Positions 1 to 7,258 of a stretch of 21,127 bases of DNA are shown piece by piece. The position numbers and the translations under genes were made by a program. Each line of letters begins with the position of its first letter. Position 1 is the first letter of the stretch. Origin of the DNA: Candidatus Aerophobota bacterium (GTDB lineage: Bacteria; Aerophobota; Aerophobia; Aerophobales; B3-G15); assembly GCA_021162265.1 (NCBI GenBank), contig JAGGZA010000037.1:1-21127 (forward strand), written 5' to 3'. The notes beneath the pieces were generated by a model. The model saw nothing but the letters and a program-made list of their open reading frames with translations, was not told the origin of the DNA and ran no database searches.

Positions 1-934
1 CTTTATGAGAGACTATCTTTAGATTTTCCGTCATATTTCTCATATTTCTTATTTTTTCTAAATTTTCAGATTCTATGCTTTTGATCAATTCTTTAAACTC
101 CAGCTCTTTAAAAATATTGAGAAGGATGGTCTCATCGGGTTTTTTACTTTTTAGTTTTTCTAAATCAATCTTTAAAGGGATTTCAGTAATCACAGTAGCA
201 AGTTTTTTACTTAGCTTTATTTTTTCAACATTTTCTTTGATTTTATTGGCTAATTTTACGGGCAACCTATCAATATTGGAAAGAATCCCTTCAGTGCTAC
301 CGAATTTTTGAATAAGGTTAGCAGCGGTTTTTGGACCGATTCCCGGTACACCGGGAATATTGTCAGATACATCTCCTGCCAGAGATAAATAATCAGCTAT
401 TTGTTCTGGATACACGCCATACTCTTCTTTTACCTTTTGCGTATCAAAAGTTTCTATTTTAGATATGCCTTTTTTAAATCTAACTATCCTTATAGAAGGT
501 GAGATCACCTGGAAAATATCCTTGTCTCCTGTAAATATCTTTACCTCTAACCCTGCTTTTTCTCCTTCTTTGGCTATGGTTGCCAGAATGTCGTCAGCTT
601 CGTATTCTTCATCTTCAAATACCGGTATTTTGAATCCCTTAAGAACCTCTTTGATTAGAGTTATTTGTTGAGAAAGTTCTGCAGGTGTTTTGGGGCGAGT
701 GGCTTTGTATTCCTCCCATTTTTTGTGACGGAATGTTTTTTTTCCTTTGTCAAAAGCACATGCTATATATTCTGGCTTTTCCTCACGCAATAATTTCATC
801 AGTATTCTGGTAAATCCATAAACTCCTCCAGTAGGAATTCCTTTTTTAGTAGACAGGGGAGGAAGTGCATAAAATGACCTGTATAGCAGAGCATTGCCAT
901 CAATTAGAATTAGTTTCTTTTTTTGTTGCAACAT
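1..934 (-). CDS. polA: DNA polymerase I, N-terminal part (runs off left edge)
   Basis: The reverse strand is open from an ATG at 934 to the window edge (311 codons, no stop). It reads as the 5'-3' exonuclease (FEN) domain of Pol I, which removes RNA primers and nicks DNA in replication and repair. Visible motifs: LILIDGNALLYRSFYAL near residues 8–24 (metal-binding Asp12), an AFDKGKKTFRHKKW stretch, EADD, TGDKD, and SDNIPGVPGIGPKTA at about 190–204 (helix-hairpin-helix). The last ~20 visible residues look like a linker into the next domain, so this is probably full-length PolA rather than a stand-alone exonuclease, though the polymerase domain lies outside the window. A purine-rich Shine-Dalgarno (AGGAGAGGA) sits directly before the start. 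It is divergent from the M23 peptidase gene. Confidence 0.93.
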   Translation of the reverse strand, partial: MLQQKKKLILIDGNALLYRSFYALPPLSTKKGIPTGGVYGFTRILMKLLREEKPEYIACAFDKGKKTFRHKKWEEYKATRPKTPAELSQQITLIKEVLKGFKIPVFEDEEYEADDILATIAKEGEKAGLEVKIFTGDKDIFQVISPSIRIVRFKKGISKIETFDTQKVKEEYGVYPEQIADYLSLAGDVSDNIPGVPGIGPKTAANLIQKFGSTEGILSNIDRLPVKLANKIKENVEKIKLSKKLATVITEIPLKIDLEKLKSKKPDETILLNIFKELEFKELIKSIESENLEKIRNMRNMTENLKIVSHK

Positions 935-960
935 TCCTCTCCTTTTCTGTTTCCCTGACA

Positions 961-988
961 ATTATAGCAAATTTGCTCCTGGTGTAAA
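961..988 (-). promoter_or_regulatory. Putative sigma-70 promoter of polA
   Basis: On the reverse strand, TTTACA (988–983) and a perfect TATAAT (966–961) are separated by 16 bp, about 27 bp upstream of the polA start codon. This is the best promoter match on that strand in the intergenic region. The boxes are seen in the sequence; activity is inferred. Confidence 0.6.
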
Positions 989-1082
989 ATATTCCCTTTC
1001 TACAACATTGCTTTTGGAGCGGAAAATATCTTTTATTTTATTATTTTATCTAAAGAGAAAAGTTAAGTTATCTTAAATGCTA

Positions 1083-1111
1083 TTGACAATTTTGCCGGTA
1101 AATGCTATCTT
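1083..1111 (+). promoter_or_regulatory. Putative sigma-70 promoter for the M23 peptidase–bactofilin genes
   Basis: A consensus TTGACA (1083–1088), a 17-bp spacer and TATCTT (1106–1111) preceded by TG (extended -10, 1103–1104) place a start site near 1118, about 27 nt before the GTG start at 1145. It faces away from the polA promoter. This may be the head promoter for much of the rightward housekeeping series, since no strong terminator is seen until 12,802. Confidence 0.65.
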
Positions 1112-1144
1112 AAAAACTGCAATTCGGAAAATGGAGGTAAAAGG

Positions 1145-2086
1145 GTGGGTAAAAAGTCCAAATTTTTTACTCTTGTAATTGTTCCCAGTTCTTGTGGAAA
1201 AGTTAGAAGGATAGTTATTCCAAGGTTTATGGTAACCGTGGGCATAATAGGAGTTTGTGTTGGTTTTCTTTTTCTTTTTTATTTTATAGGCAAATACGAA
1301 GTTGCCAAGAGAAAACTTGCCTACCTTGATAGCTTAGAAAAGCTTACTCAGGCCCAACAAAAAAAGATAATCTCCCTGGTGGAAAAAGTGGACCAGTTTA
1401 ACGCTACTTTAAACAAATTAAAGGAGATGGAATCCCGGTTAAAAAGCATGGCAGGGATAGGAGGTGGTAGTGAGGGTTCTGCAGAAGATTTGGGTAGAGG
1501 AGGACCTGAGGAATATGTATCATTTGGGAATTCCTCCCAGGAAAATCTTCTGGCAGATCCACTTCAGACAATAAAAACAGTAGAAGGGAGTTTTAAAGTT
1601 TTAGAAAAAAGGGCAACTCTTCAGGAAGAAAATTTTTCTAAGATTAAACAGGTGATAGAGAGACAAAAAGCCCTTTTTGCCTCTACACCTAACATATTTC
1701 CTGTCAAAGGATGGATATCATCCGGTTACGGGTGGCGGATAAATCCCTTTACTCATAGAAAAGAAATGCACAGAGCTATTGATATAGTAGCTTCCTGGGG
1801 TACTCCTGTTAAAGCTTCATGTCAGGGCAGGGTAGTTTATGCAGGGTGGAAAAATTTTTACGGTCTTGTTATAAGGGTTGAAAATGAGTATGGATATTCG
1901 ACTCTCTATGCTCATCTTTCGAAGATACTGGTTAAAAAAGGAGAGCATGTGAAGAAAGGTCAAATTATAGGCAGGGTAGGAAGCAGTGGACGAAGCACAG
2001 GTCCTCATCTTCACTTTGAAGTATGGAAAAATGGAAGGACTATTGATCCTCTCATGCTGATGGTGGAGCCATTAGGTTTATCTTAA
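1145..2086 (+). CDS. M23 (LytM-type) murein endopeptidase, membrane anchored
   Basis: The protein has 313 residues. A basic N-terminus and one membrane segment at about residues 28–48 are followed by a coiled-coil-like stretch (about 50–100, and again near 150–180), then a C-terminal M23 metallopeptidase domain from about 190. The zinc and catalytic residues are visible: H209-x3-D213 (HRAID), H257 (LYAHLS) and the H288-L-H290 pair (GPHLHFEVW). The family cleaves peptide cross-links in peptidoglycan at the outer face of the cytoplasmic membrane, or acts as a divisome/shape factor. All key residues are present, so it is predicted to be active. The GTG start is supported by GGAGGT at 1133–1138. 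A bactofilin gene begins 16 nt after the stop, which suggests that the two act together in cell shape or wall remodelling. Confidence 0.9.
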   Translation: MGKKSKFFTLVIVPSSCGKVRRIVIPRFMVTVGIIGVCVGFLFLFYFIGKYEVAKRKLAYLDSLEKLTQAQQKKIISLVEKVDQFNATLNKLKEMESRLKSMAGIGGGSEGSAEDLGRGGPEEYVSFGNSSQENLLADPLQTIKTVEGSFKVLEKRATLQEENFSKIKQVIERQKALFASTPNIFPVKGWISSGYGWRINPFTHRKEMHRAIDIVASWGTPVKASCQGRVVYAGWKNFYGLVIRVENEYGYSTLYAHLSKILVKKGEHVKKGQIIGRVGSSGRSTGPHLHFEVWKNGRTIDPLMLMVEPLGLS

Positions 2087-2102
2087 AATTAAGGATAAAT
2101 AC

Positions 2103-2483
2103 ATGCTTAAAAAGAGGAAGGAAGAAAAGATCAATAGTATAATTGGTCCAGGTACTGAATTTAAGGGGACTTTAAAAGATAGAGGGAGCATAAGGATAGA
2201 TGGTAAATTTGAAGGAGAAATTGAAACAGAGGGAAGTGTAATAGTAGGGGAGGATGCTGTAGTTAAGGCTAACATAAAGGCAAATTCGGTGAGTATAGCT
2301 GGGAAAGTTACAGGAGATATAGACTGCGAGGGGAAGGTAGAGATATCTTCTGCAGGAAGCCTTGAGGGAAAAGTTAAAGCTTCTGATTTGACTATTGCGG
2401 AAGGTGCCTTTTTCAATGGGGAGTGCAGGATGAACCCCTTAATTCAGCGGTCTTCAAAGGAAGACCTTGCCCCGGAGGAATAA
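2103..2483 (+). CDS. Bactofilin (polymer-forming cytoskeletal protein)
   Basis: This is a 126-residue protein with a short charged N-terminal tail, then the right-handed beta-helix core of bactofilins (DUF583) at about residues 15–110. The core is seen as repeated short strands with Gly turns, such as GSIRIDGKFEGEIETEGSV and VSIAGKVTGDIDCEGKVEI. Bactofilins self-assemble into filaments at the membrane without nucleotide and scaffold wall-remodelling enzymes. Length is normal for the family. The gene follows the M23 peptidase by 16 nt, the peptidase–bactofilin pairing known from bacteria that use bactofilins for cell shape. Two tRNA genes follow. Confidence 0.9.
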   Translation: MLKKRKEEKINSIIGPGTEFKGTLKDRGSIRIDGKFEGEIETEGSVIVGEDAVVKANIKANSVSIAGKVTGDIDCEGKVEISSAGSLEGKVKASDLTIAEGAFFNGECRMNPLIQRSSKEDLAPEE

Positions 2484-2509
2484 ATAATTAATATATATAA
2501 GAATATCAA

Positions 2510-2582
2510 GGCGGCGTAGCCAAGTGGCCAAGGCGGAGGATTGCAAATCCTCTATTCCCCGGTTCAAATCCGGGCGCCGCCT
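2510..2582 (+). tRNA. tRNA-Cys (GCA)
   Basis: A 73-nt cloverleaf can be folded by eye. The acceptor stem GGCGGCG pairs with CGCCGCC with discriminator T at 2582. The anticodon stem GAGGA/TCCTC encloses TTGCAAA with anticodon GCA at 2543–2545. The T-arm is CCCGG-TTCAAAT-CCGGG. CCA is not encoded. It lies 6 nt upstream of tRNA-Val and is likely transcribed with it. Confidence 0.96.
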
Positions 2583-2588
2583 TTATAT

Positions 2589-2661
2589 GCCCGGTTAGCT
2601 CAGTGGTTAGAGTGCTTGCTTGACATGCAAGAGGTCGCTGGTTCAAGTCCAGCACCGGGCA
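2589..2661 (+). tRNA. tRNA-Val (GAC)
   Basis: A 73-nt cloverleaf. The acceptor GCCCGGT pairs with ACCGGGC with discriminator A at 2661. The anticodon stem CTTGC/GCAAG holds loop TTGACAT with anticodon GAC at 2622–2624. The T-arm is GCTGG-TTCAAGT-CCAGC. CCA is not encoded. The gene ends about 80 nt before the probable thrS start, with no terminator between. Confidence 0.96.
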
Positions 2662-2739
2662 CTAACGGAAAGTTAAGCTGGTTTTTCTATTTTTTAAGTT
2701 GTGTTAGTCAAGATTAATTTCCCGCGCAGGTTGGTTAGG

Positions 2740-4479
2740 ATGGAGGAAGGTAAAGAAATTAATAAAGAACAGCAGCTTGAAGTTTTGAGACACAGTACTT
2801 CTCATGTTTTAGCCCAGGCAGTTAAAAGGCTTTTTCCTGAGGCTAAATTGGGAATAGGCCCTCCAATTAAGGATGGTTTTTACTATGACTTTGATATTGA
2901 TGGAGAGGTCCTTTCTAAAAATTTATCCAAGATAAAAGAAGAAATGAAAAAAATAATAAAAGAGGATCTTCCTTTTGAAAAAGAAGTTGTTAGCAAGGAA
3001 GAGGCAAAAAGGATATTTAAAGAACGTGAAGAGCCCTATAAATTAAAGTTACTTGAAGAAATAGAAGATGAGAAGGTTAGTATATATCGCCAGGGAGAGT
3101 TTGTAGACCTTTGCCGGGGACCTCATCTGGAAAGTACCGGTAAGATAAAGCATTTTGCCCTTCTTTCAGTAGCTGGAGCCTATTGGCATGGCAAAGAAGG
3201 AAATCCGATGCTGTCTCGTATTTACGGAACCTGTTTTTTTACCAAACAGGAACTTGAGAATTATCTTGAATGGATAGAAGAAGCTAAGAGGAGAGACCAT
3301 CGTAAATTAGGCAGAGAACTTGGAATTTTTGATATTTATCCTGAGCTTGGCCAAGGTCTTGCTGTTTATCATCCTAATGGTTCTTTAATAAGAGAGATTA
3401 TAGAGAATTTTGAAAAAGAAGAACATTTAAAGAGGGATTATCAATTAGTGAGGACTCCCCATATTTCTAAAGCTGAACTATGGAAGATATCAGGACATCT
3501 TGACTTTTATAGAGAGAATATGTATGTTTTTTCTATTGATGGTGAGGAATATGTACTTAAGCCCATGAATTGCCCTGGTCATATAATGGTTTACAAGAGT
3601 AAACAGAGAAGTTATAAAGAGCTTCCTATAAAGCTTTTTGAATTAGGAACGGTTTACAGAAGAGAAGCATCTGGAGTATTACATGGTCTTTTAAGATTGA
3701 GAGGGTTTACACAGGATGATGCTCATATCTTTTGTATGCCTTCACAATTGATAGATGAGGTAAGAGAAGTTTTGCGATTTTGTCTTTTTATGATGGATAC
3801 TTTTAATTTAGGATACAAGGTTACTCTTTCTACACGTCCTGCAAAGTCAATTGGTTCTGATGATCTTTGGGAAAGATCAACAAGTGCTTTGAAACAAGCC
3901 TTGGAAAAAGAAGGGATTGAATTTGAAATAGCTCCAGGGGAAGGTGCTTTTTATGGGCCAAAGATAGACATACAGATGAGGGATGCTCTGGGGAGATTAT
4001 GGCAAGGACCAACCGTTCAGGTTGATTTCAATCTTCCAGAGAGATTTAATCTTACCTATGTAGCTTCTGGAGGAGAGAAAAAGAGAGTAGTTATGATTCA
4101 TAGAGTTGTGTTGGGAACAATTGATAGATTCCTGGGTGTTCTTATAGAACATGTAGAAGGGAAGTTTCCAGTATGGCTTGCCCCTGTCCAGGCAAGGATA
4201 CTTACTATAACTGATAAGGAGACTTCTTACGCCAGGGAGATTTACAATAATCTAAAAACACAGGGAATTCGGGTAGAGTTGGATTCAAGAAAGGAAATGT
4301 TGAATTATAAAATAAGAGAAGCCCAATTACAAAAAATTCCTTATATGGTTATCCTGGGAAAAAGGGAGAGAGAAAGTAGGACTTTAACTGTGCGCAAGCG
4401 AGATGGGGAGAATATAAAGGGCATTCCTGTTGAGGAATTTGTCAGTATGGTTAAAGAGAAAGTGACCAAAAGAAATTAA
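2740..4479 (+). CDS. thrS: Threonine–tRNA ligase lacking the TGS domain
   Basis: Class II synthetase that charges tRNA-Thr and edits Ser-tRNA-Thr in the cytoplasm. From ATG 2740 the protein has 579 residues. The editing (N2) domain comes first, with HSTSH (H18, H22) and C125-x3-H129 (CRGPH). The catalytic core follows with zinc ligands C278 (MNCPGH), H329 (DDAHIF) and H454 (MIHR), motif 2 (FELGTVYRREASG) and a C-terminal anticodon-binding domain from about 475. The ~60-residue N-terminal TGS domain of typical ThrRS is absent, and upstream DNA is tRNA, so it has not simply been frameshifted off. The start is uncertain: GTG 2701 adds 13 residues but has no Shine-Dalgarno; ATG 2740 has only a weak AGG. 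The gene begins the conserved thrS-infC-rpmI-rplT cluster. Confidence 0.95.
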   Translation: MEEGKEINKEQQLEVLRHSTSHVLAQAVKRLFPEAKLGIGPPIKDGFYYDFDIDGEVLSKNLSKIKEEMKKIIKEDLPFEKEVVSKEEAKRIFKEREEPYKLKLLEEIEDEKVSIYRQGEFVDLCRGPHLESTGKIKHFALLSVAGAYWHGKEGNPMLSRIYGTCFFTKQELENYLEWIEEAKRRDHRKLGRELGIFDIYPELGQGLAVYHPNGSLIREIIENFEKEEHLKRDYQLVRTPHISKAELWKISGHLDFYRENMYVFSIDGEEYVLKPMNCPGHIMVYKSKQRSYKELPIKLFELGTVYRREASGVLHGLLRLRGFTQDDAHIFCMPSQLIDEVREVLRFCLFMMDTFNLGYKVTLSTRPAKSIGSDDLWERSTSALKQALEKEGIEFEIAPGEGAFYGPKIDIQMRDALGRLWQGPTVQVDFNLPERFNLTYVASGGEKKRVVMIHRVVLGTIDRFLGVLIEHVEGKFPVWLAPVQARILTITDKETSYAREIYNNLKTQGIRVELDSRKEMLNYKIREAQLQKIPYMVILGKRERESRTLTVRKRDGENIKGIPVEEFVSMVKEKVTKRN

Positions 4480-4485
4480 AGTGAA

Positions 4486-4502
4486 AAGGGGGGATTCTTA
4501 TT
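4486..4502 (+). promoter_or_regulatory. infC ribosome binding site with AUU start codon
   Basis: A strong Shine-Dalgarno (AAGGGGGGA, 4486–4494) lies 6 nt before ATT at 4500–4502. This ATT is in frame with the later ATG at 4518 with no stop between. The ATG is 24 nt from the Shine-Dalgarno, too far for efficient use. AUU is the known infC start codon in E. coli and other bacteria, where IF3 discriminates against it and so represses its own translation. Confidence 0.75.
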
Positions 4503-5012
4503 AATACAAATTCTCGTATGGCGGTAAACGAGGAGATAAGGGCTAAAAGGGTAAGACTTATTGATTCAGAGGGGAGACAGATGGGTGTTTTTTCACGAGA
4601 TAAGGCATTGGAGATTGCTCGGGATCAGGAACTGGATCTGGTTGAAGTTGCTCCTCATGCCAATCCGCCAGTTTGTAGATTGCTTGATTATGGAAAGTTT
4701 AAATATCAATTGGAGAAAAAACGTAAGAGGACCAGAAAAAAGCATACCTCTGATACCCTGAAAGAGATAAGATTATCTTATCAAATTGGGGATCATGATT
4801 TGCAGATAAAGGCAAGGAAAGTTCAGCAGTTCCTGAAAGAAGGACATAGAGTGAAATTATCTATAAGATTTAGAGGAAGAGAGAATATATATAAAGAGGA
4901 AGGAAAACATATCCTCGAAAGGGTAATAAAGGAAGTGGAAAGTGTTGGCAGGGCAGAATCTGCCCCATCGATTAGCGGGAGAAGGATGGAACAATACCTT
5001 GTCCCTAAATAA
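4500..5012 (+). CDS. infC: Translation initiation factor IF-3 (AUU start)
   Basis: IF3 binds the 30S subunit, prevents premature 50S joining and checks start-codon and initiator-tRNA pairing. From the ATT at 4500 the protein has 170 residues. The N-terminal domain contains VNEEIRAKRVRLID and the conserved PPVCRLLDYGKFKYQ, then a basic linker, then the C-terminal domain with RFRGRE and a final GRRMEQYLVPK. Length matches the family. The ATT is preferred over ATG 4518 because only the ATT is correctly spaced from the Shine-Dalgarno and because AUU is the hallmark autoregulated start of infC. A start at 4518 would remove six residues before the conserved part and cannot be excluded. The gene sits between thrS and rpmI as in many bacteria. 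Confidence 0.95.
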   Translation: MNTNSRMAVNEEIRAKRVRLIDSEGRQMGVFSRDKALEIARDQELDLVEVAPHANPPVCRLLDYGKFKYQLEKKRKRTRKKHTSDTLKEIRLSYQIGDHDLQIKARKVQQFLKEGHRVKLSIRFRGRENIYKEEGKHILERVIKEVESVGRAESAPSISGRRMEQYLVPK

Positions 5013-5040
5013 AATTGCGGGTTTCGTTCTGGAGGAAAAT

Positions 5041-5235
5041 ATGCCCAAGCTTAAAAGTCATAGAGGTGTAATGAAGAGATTTAAAGTTACCAGAAAGGGG
5101 AAAGTAAAGAGGTCTAAAGCATTTGCTTCTCACCTCAAACTTAAAAAATCAGCAAAGAGGAAGAGAAAGCTAAGACAACCTGCTATTGTAGAGGGGTCTG
5201 ATGCAAAAAAAATAAAAAGATTGTTAACAAGTTAA
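5041..5235 (+). CDS. rpmI: 50S ribosomal protein bL35
   Basis: A 64-residue, very basic protein beginning MPKLKSHRG and containing KRFKVTRKGKVKRSKA, typical of bL35 of the large ribosomal subunit. The frame is open further upstream to a start at 4942, but that part overlaps the end of infC and is not conserved in bL35. The ATG at 5041 has a GGAGG a few bases upstream and gives the normal family length. The gene lies between infC and rplT in the classic IF3–L35–L20 arrangement and is probably translated from the same message. Confidence 0.96.
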   Translation: MPKLKSHRGVMKRFKVTRKGKVKRSKAFASHLKLKKSAKRKRKLRQPAIVEGSDAKKIKRLLTS

Positions 5236-5250
5236 CAAAGAGGGAAAATA

Positions 5251-5610
5251 ATGACCAGGGTAAAGAGAGGAATTATACATACCAAGAAGAGAAAAAAAAT
5301 CCTTAGATTGGCTAAGGGTTACAGGACTGGCAGGAGTGATTTGTACACTCAGGCCAAAGAAGCGGTTAAAAAGTCTCTTTTTCACAGTTATATTGGGAGG
5401 AAGAGAAAAAAAAGGGATTTTCGTAGATTATGGATTGCCCGAATTAATGCAGCTGCAAGAAAAGAGGGTATTTCCTATTCCCGGTTTATTAAAGGGTTAA
5501 GAGAGGCTGATATTGGGTTAAACAGAAAGGTGCTTTCAGAGATAGCTATTAATGAGCCTCAAGAGTTTTCGAGATTGGTGGAGGTAGCGAAAAGCAATAT
5601 AAAGGAATAA
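5251..5610 (+). CDS. rplT: 50S ribosomal protein bL20
   Basis: A 119-residue basic protein starting MTRVKRG, with the conserved KRKKILRLAKGYRTGRSDLY segment and the globular C-terminal part (RLWIARINAAARKEG, YSRFIKGL). bL20 binds 23S rRNA early in 50S assembly, and in several bacteria represses its own operon through mRNA structures. I did not recognise a specific L20-binding leader here. It starts 15 nt after rpmI with AGAGGG as Shine-Dalgarno. The next gene begins 2 nt after its stop. Confidence 0.96.
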   Translation: MTRVKRGIIHTKKRKKILRLAKGYRTGRSDLYTQAKEAVKKSLFHSYIGRKRKKRDFRRLWIARINAAARKEGISYSRFIKGLREADIGLNRKVLSEIAINEPQEFSRLVEVAKSNIKE

Positions 5611-5612
5611 AG

Positions 5613-6575
5613 TTGACAGAGTGGGCAAAATCGCTCCTTAAAGGGATAGGGATTTTTTTTTCTCTTGCAGCAGCGTTTGGAGTGGCAGCGTATATCACTT
5701 TGATAGTTATGGTTCCCCGGGAAGATATTGTAGTTCCCGATGTTGTAGGAAAGAAGCTGGAAGAAGCTATTTTTCTGTTAAGTAAGAGTAATCTGGGAAC
5801 GAAGATTACAGGAGAAAGGTTCTCTGAGGAAGTTCCGGAGAATTTTGTTCTTTCTCAGACTCCTCCACCAGGGACAAAGGTGCGTAAAGATCGGGTTGTG
5901 GATCTTGTGATAAGCGAAGGAGCAAGGTCGCTATCCAGTCCAGAAGTTGTAGGTATGAAATTAAGAGAAGCTAAAATTTATCTTTCTCAATTTGGTATAA
6001 GTATACTGAATATAAGTTATATCTATTCTGAAGCTGATGAAGGTGAGGTAATTGCACAGGATCCCCCTGAAGGAAGCAAAATGTATCAGGGGAGAGGGAT
6101 AAATTTGCTTGTTAGTTCGGGTCTCCCTAAACTTAAGTTAATGATGCCCAATTTGATAGGGGAAAATATAGATAAAGTGGCACAGCAGCTTAAGAAGGTG
6201 TCCATTAAGGTAGCTATGGTCAAAGAGGAAACTTCTTTAAAGGAAAAAGGGACAATCATTGACCAGTCTCCACCTGCAGGAAGTATTATTGACAAGAACA
6301 GCAGGGTGGAACTTGTAGTCAGCACCGGAAGTAAAGAGAAAATTCAGGTTACATCTCCTGAAAGATGGATTCTTATTGGTGTTGATATTCCTCCTGGATT
6401 TGGAAGGGAAAAACTATCTTGTGTGGTAATAGATGAGGAAGGGAGGAAGATTTTTGATTGTGGAATGTATTCAGCGGGGGAGAAAGCATGGGTCTCCTGC
6501 GAGGTGATCGGGAAGGGGGAGGTCAGAATATACTGGGGTGATACCTTACTTAAGATAAGAAAGGTAGAAGGATGA
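5613..6575 (+). CDS. PASTA-domain membrane protein without kinase domain
   Basis: The protein has 320 residues: a short cytoplasmic N-terminus, one membrane helix at about 10–34, then three PASTA repeats (about 38–102, 104–170, 174–242) with the family signature of VPDVVG/PEVVG/MPNLIG openings and QxPPxG (SQTPPPGTKV, AQDPPEGSKM, DQSPPAGSII). A C-terminal beta-rich tail (about 250–320) follows. PASTA domains bind muropeptides or uncross-linked peptidoglycan, so this is probably a wall-sensing or wall-binding protein. The layout equals the extracellular half of PrkC/Stk1 kinases, but no kinase domain is encoded: rplT ends 2 nt upstream. The TTG start has AAAGGA 6 nt before it. The end overlaps rpe by 4 nt (ATGA), so the two are translationally coupled. 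Confidence 0.85.
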   Translation: MTEWAKSLLKGIGIFFSLAAAFGVAAYITLIVMVPREDIVVPDVVGKKLEEAIFLLSKSNLGTKITGERFSEEVPENFVLSQTPPPGTKVRKDRVVDLVISEGARSLSSPEVVGMKLREAKIYLSQFGISILNISYIYSEADEGEVIAQDPPEGSKMYQGRGINLLVSSGLPKLKLMMPNLIGENIDKVAQQLKKVSIKVAMVKEETSLKEKGTIIDQSPPAGSIIDKNSRVELVVSTGSKEKIQVTSPERWILIGVDIPPGFGREKLSCVVIDEEGRKIFDCGMYSAGEKAWVSCEVIGKGEVRIYWGDTLLKIRKVEG

Positions 6576-7258
6576 CCTCTCAGAAATTAAAAATAGCTCC
6601 TTCTATATTAGGTGCGGATCTTGGTTGTCTTCTTAATGAAGTGAAAAAAGTGGAAAAAGATGCTGACCTGCTTCATATAGATGTGATGGATGGGCATTTT
6701 GTACCTAATATTACTTTTGGGTTGAATGTGGTAAAATCATTAAAGGGCAAGGTAAATTTACCTTTTGATGTGCATCTTATGGTTGAAGAACCTGAGAGAT
6801 GGATTGAAGCGTTTGCCGAAGTTGGATGTGAATTTATAAGTTTCCATATAGAGGCTACAGTTCACCCAGGGCGTTTGATTAATTATATAAGAGAAAAAGG
6901 CAGCAGGGTGGGAATAGCTTTAAATCCAGCTACTCCTGAATGTTTGCTTAATTATATTCTTCCAAGAGTGGATATGATTCTTGTTATGACGGTGAATCCT
7001 GGTTTTGGAGGTCAGGATTTTTTGCCTGAAGTATTACCTAAGATACGCACTATTTCCCGGAGTGCTGAGAAAGAGGGAGTTGATATTGATATAGCTGTTG
7101 ATGGTGGAATAAATGAAGTTACTGCAGAAAAGGTAGTTAAGGAAGGAGCAAATGTTCTGGTAATGGGTAGCTATATTTTTAAGTCTCCTGATCCGGGGAA
7201 ATTAATTGTTAATCTGAAAAATAAACTAAGTAATCGAGGCTTTAAAAGGAGGAAATAG
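6572..7258 (+). CDS. rpe: Ribulose-phosphate 3-epimerase
   Basis: A 228-residue TIM-barrel enzyme that interconverts ribulose-5-phosphate and xylulose-5-phosphate in the pentose phosphate pathway. Conserved elements are all present: IAPSILGADL at the N-terminus, HIDVMDGHFVPNITFG (metal-binding His and Asp), DVHLMV, GIALNPATP, VMTVNPGFGGQ and VDGGI, with the phosphate-binding VMGSYIF near the C-terminus. Length is normal. The start overlaps the stop of the PASTA gene (ATGA), and the stop is immediately followed by the rpsP GTG. The rpe–PASTA adjacency recalls the prkC–rsgA–rpe order of Firmicutes. Confidence 0.95.
   Translation: MTSQKLKIAPSILGADLGCLLNEVKKVEKDADLLHIDVMDGHFVPNITFGLNVVKSLKGKVNLPFDVHLMVEEPERWIEAFAEVGCEFISFHIEATVHPGRLINYIREKGSRVGIALNPATPECLLNYILPRVDMILVMTVNPGFGGQDFLPEVLPKIRTISRSAEKEGVDIDIAVDGGINEVTAEKVVKEGANVLVMGSYIFKSPDPGKLIVNLKNKLSNRGFKRRK

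Noticed and set aside
894..1076. Small rightward ORF of 60 codons between polA and the M23 gene
   Set aside because: It starts within polA on the other strand, covers the polA promoter, has A/T-driven composition and no Shine-Dalgarno or recognisable domain.
2662..2739. T-box or other leader regulation of thrS
   Set aside because: The gap after tRNA-Val is only about 80 nt, with no T-box sequence, specifier stem or terminator visible.
2742..2760. ATT at 2758 as a thrS start, with GGAGGAAGG 7 nt upstream, resembling the infC arrangement
   Set aside because: No precedent known to me for an AUU start in thrS; an ATG lies in frame just upstream, and the purine run may simply reflect Glu/Lys codons. 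Kept only as a note of start uncertainty.
5613..5641. TTGACA as a promoter -35 box at the rplT–PASTA gene junction
   Set aside because: The TTG is the likely start codon with a well-placed AAAGGA, and no -10 box is seen at 16–18 bp (CCTTAA only).
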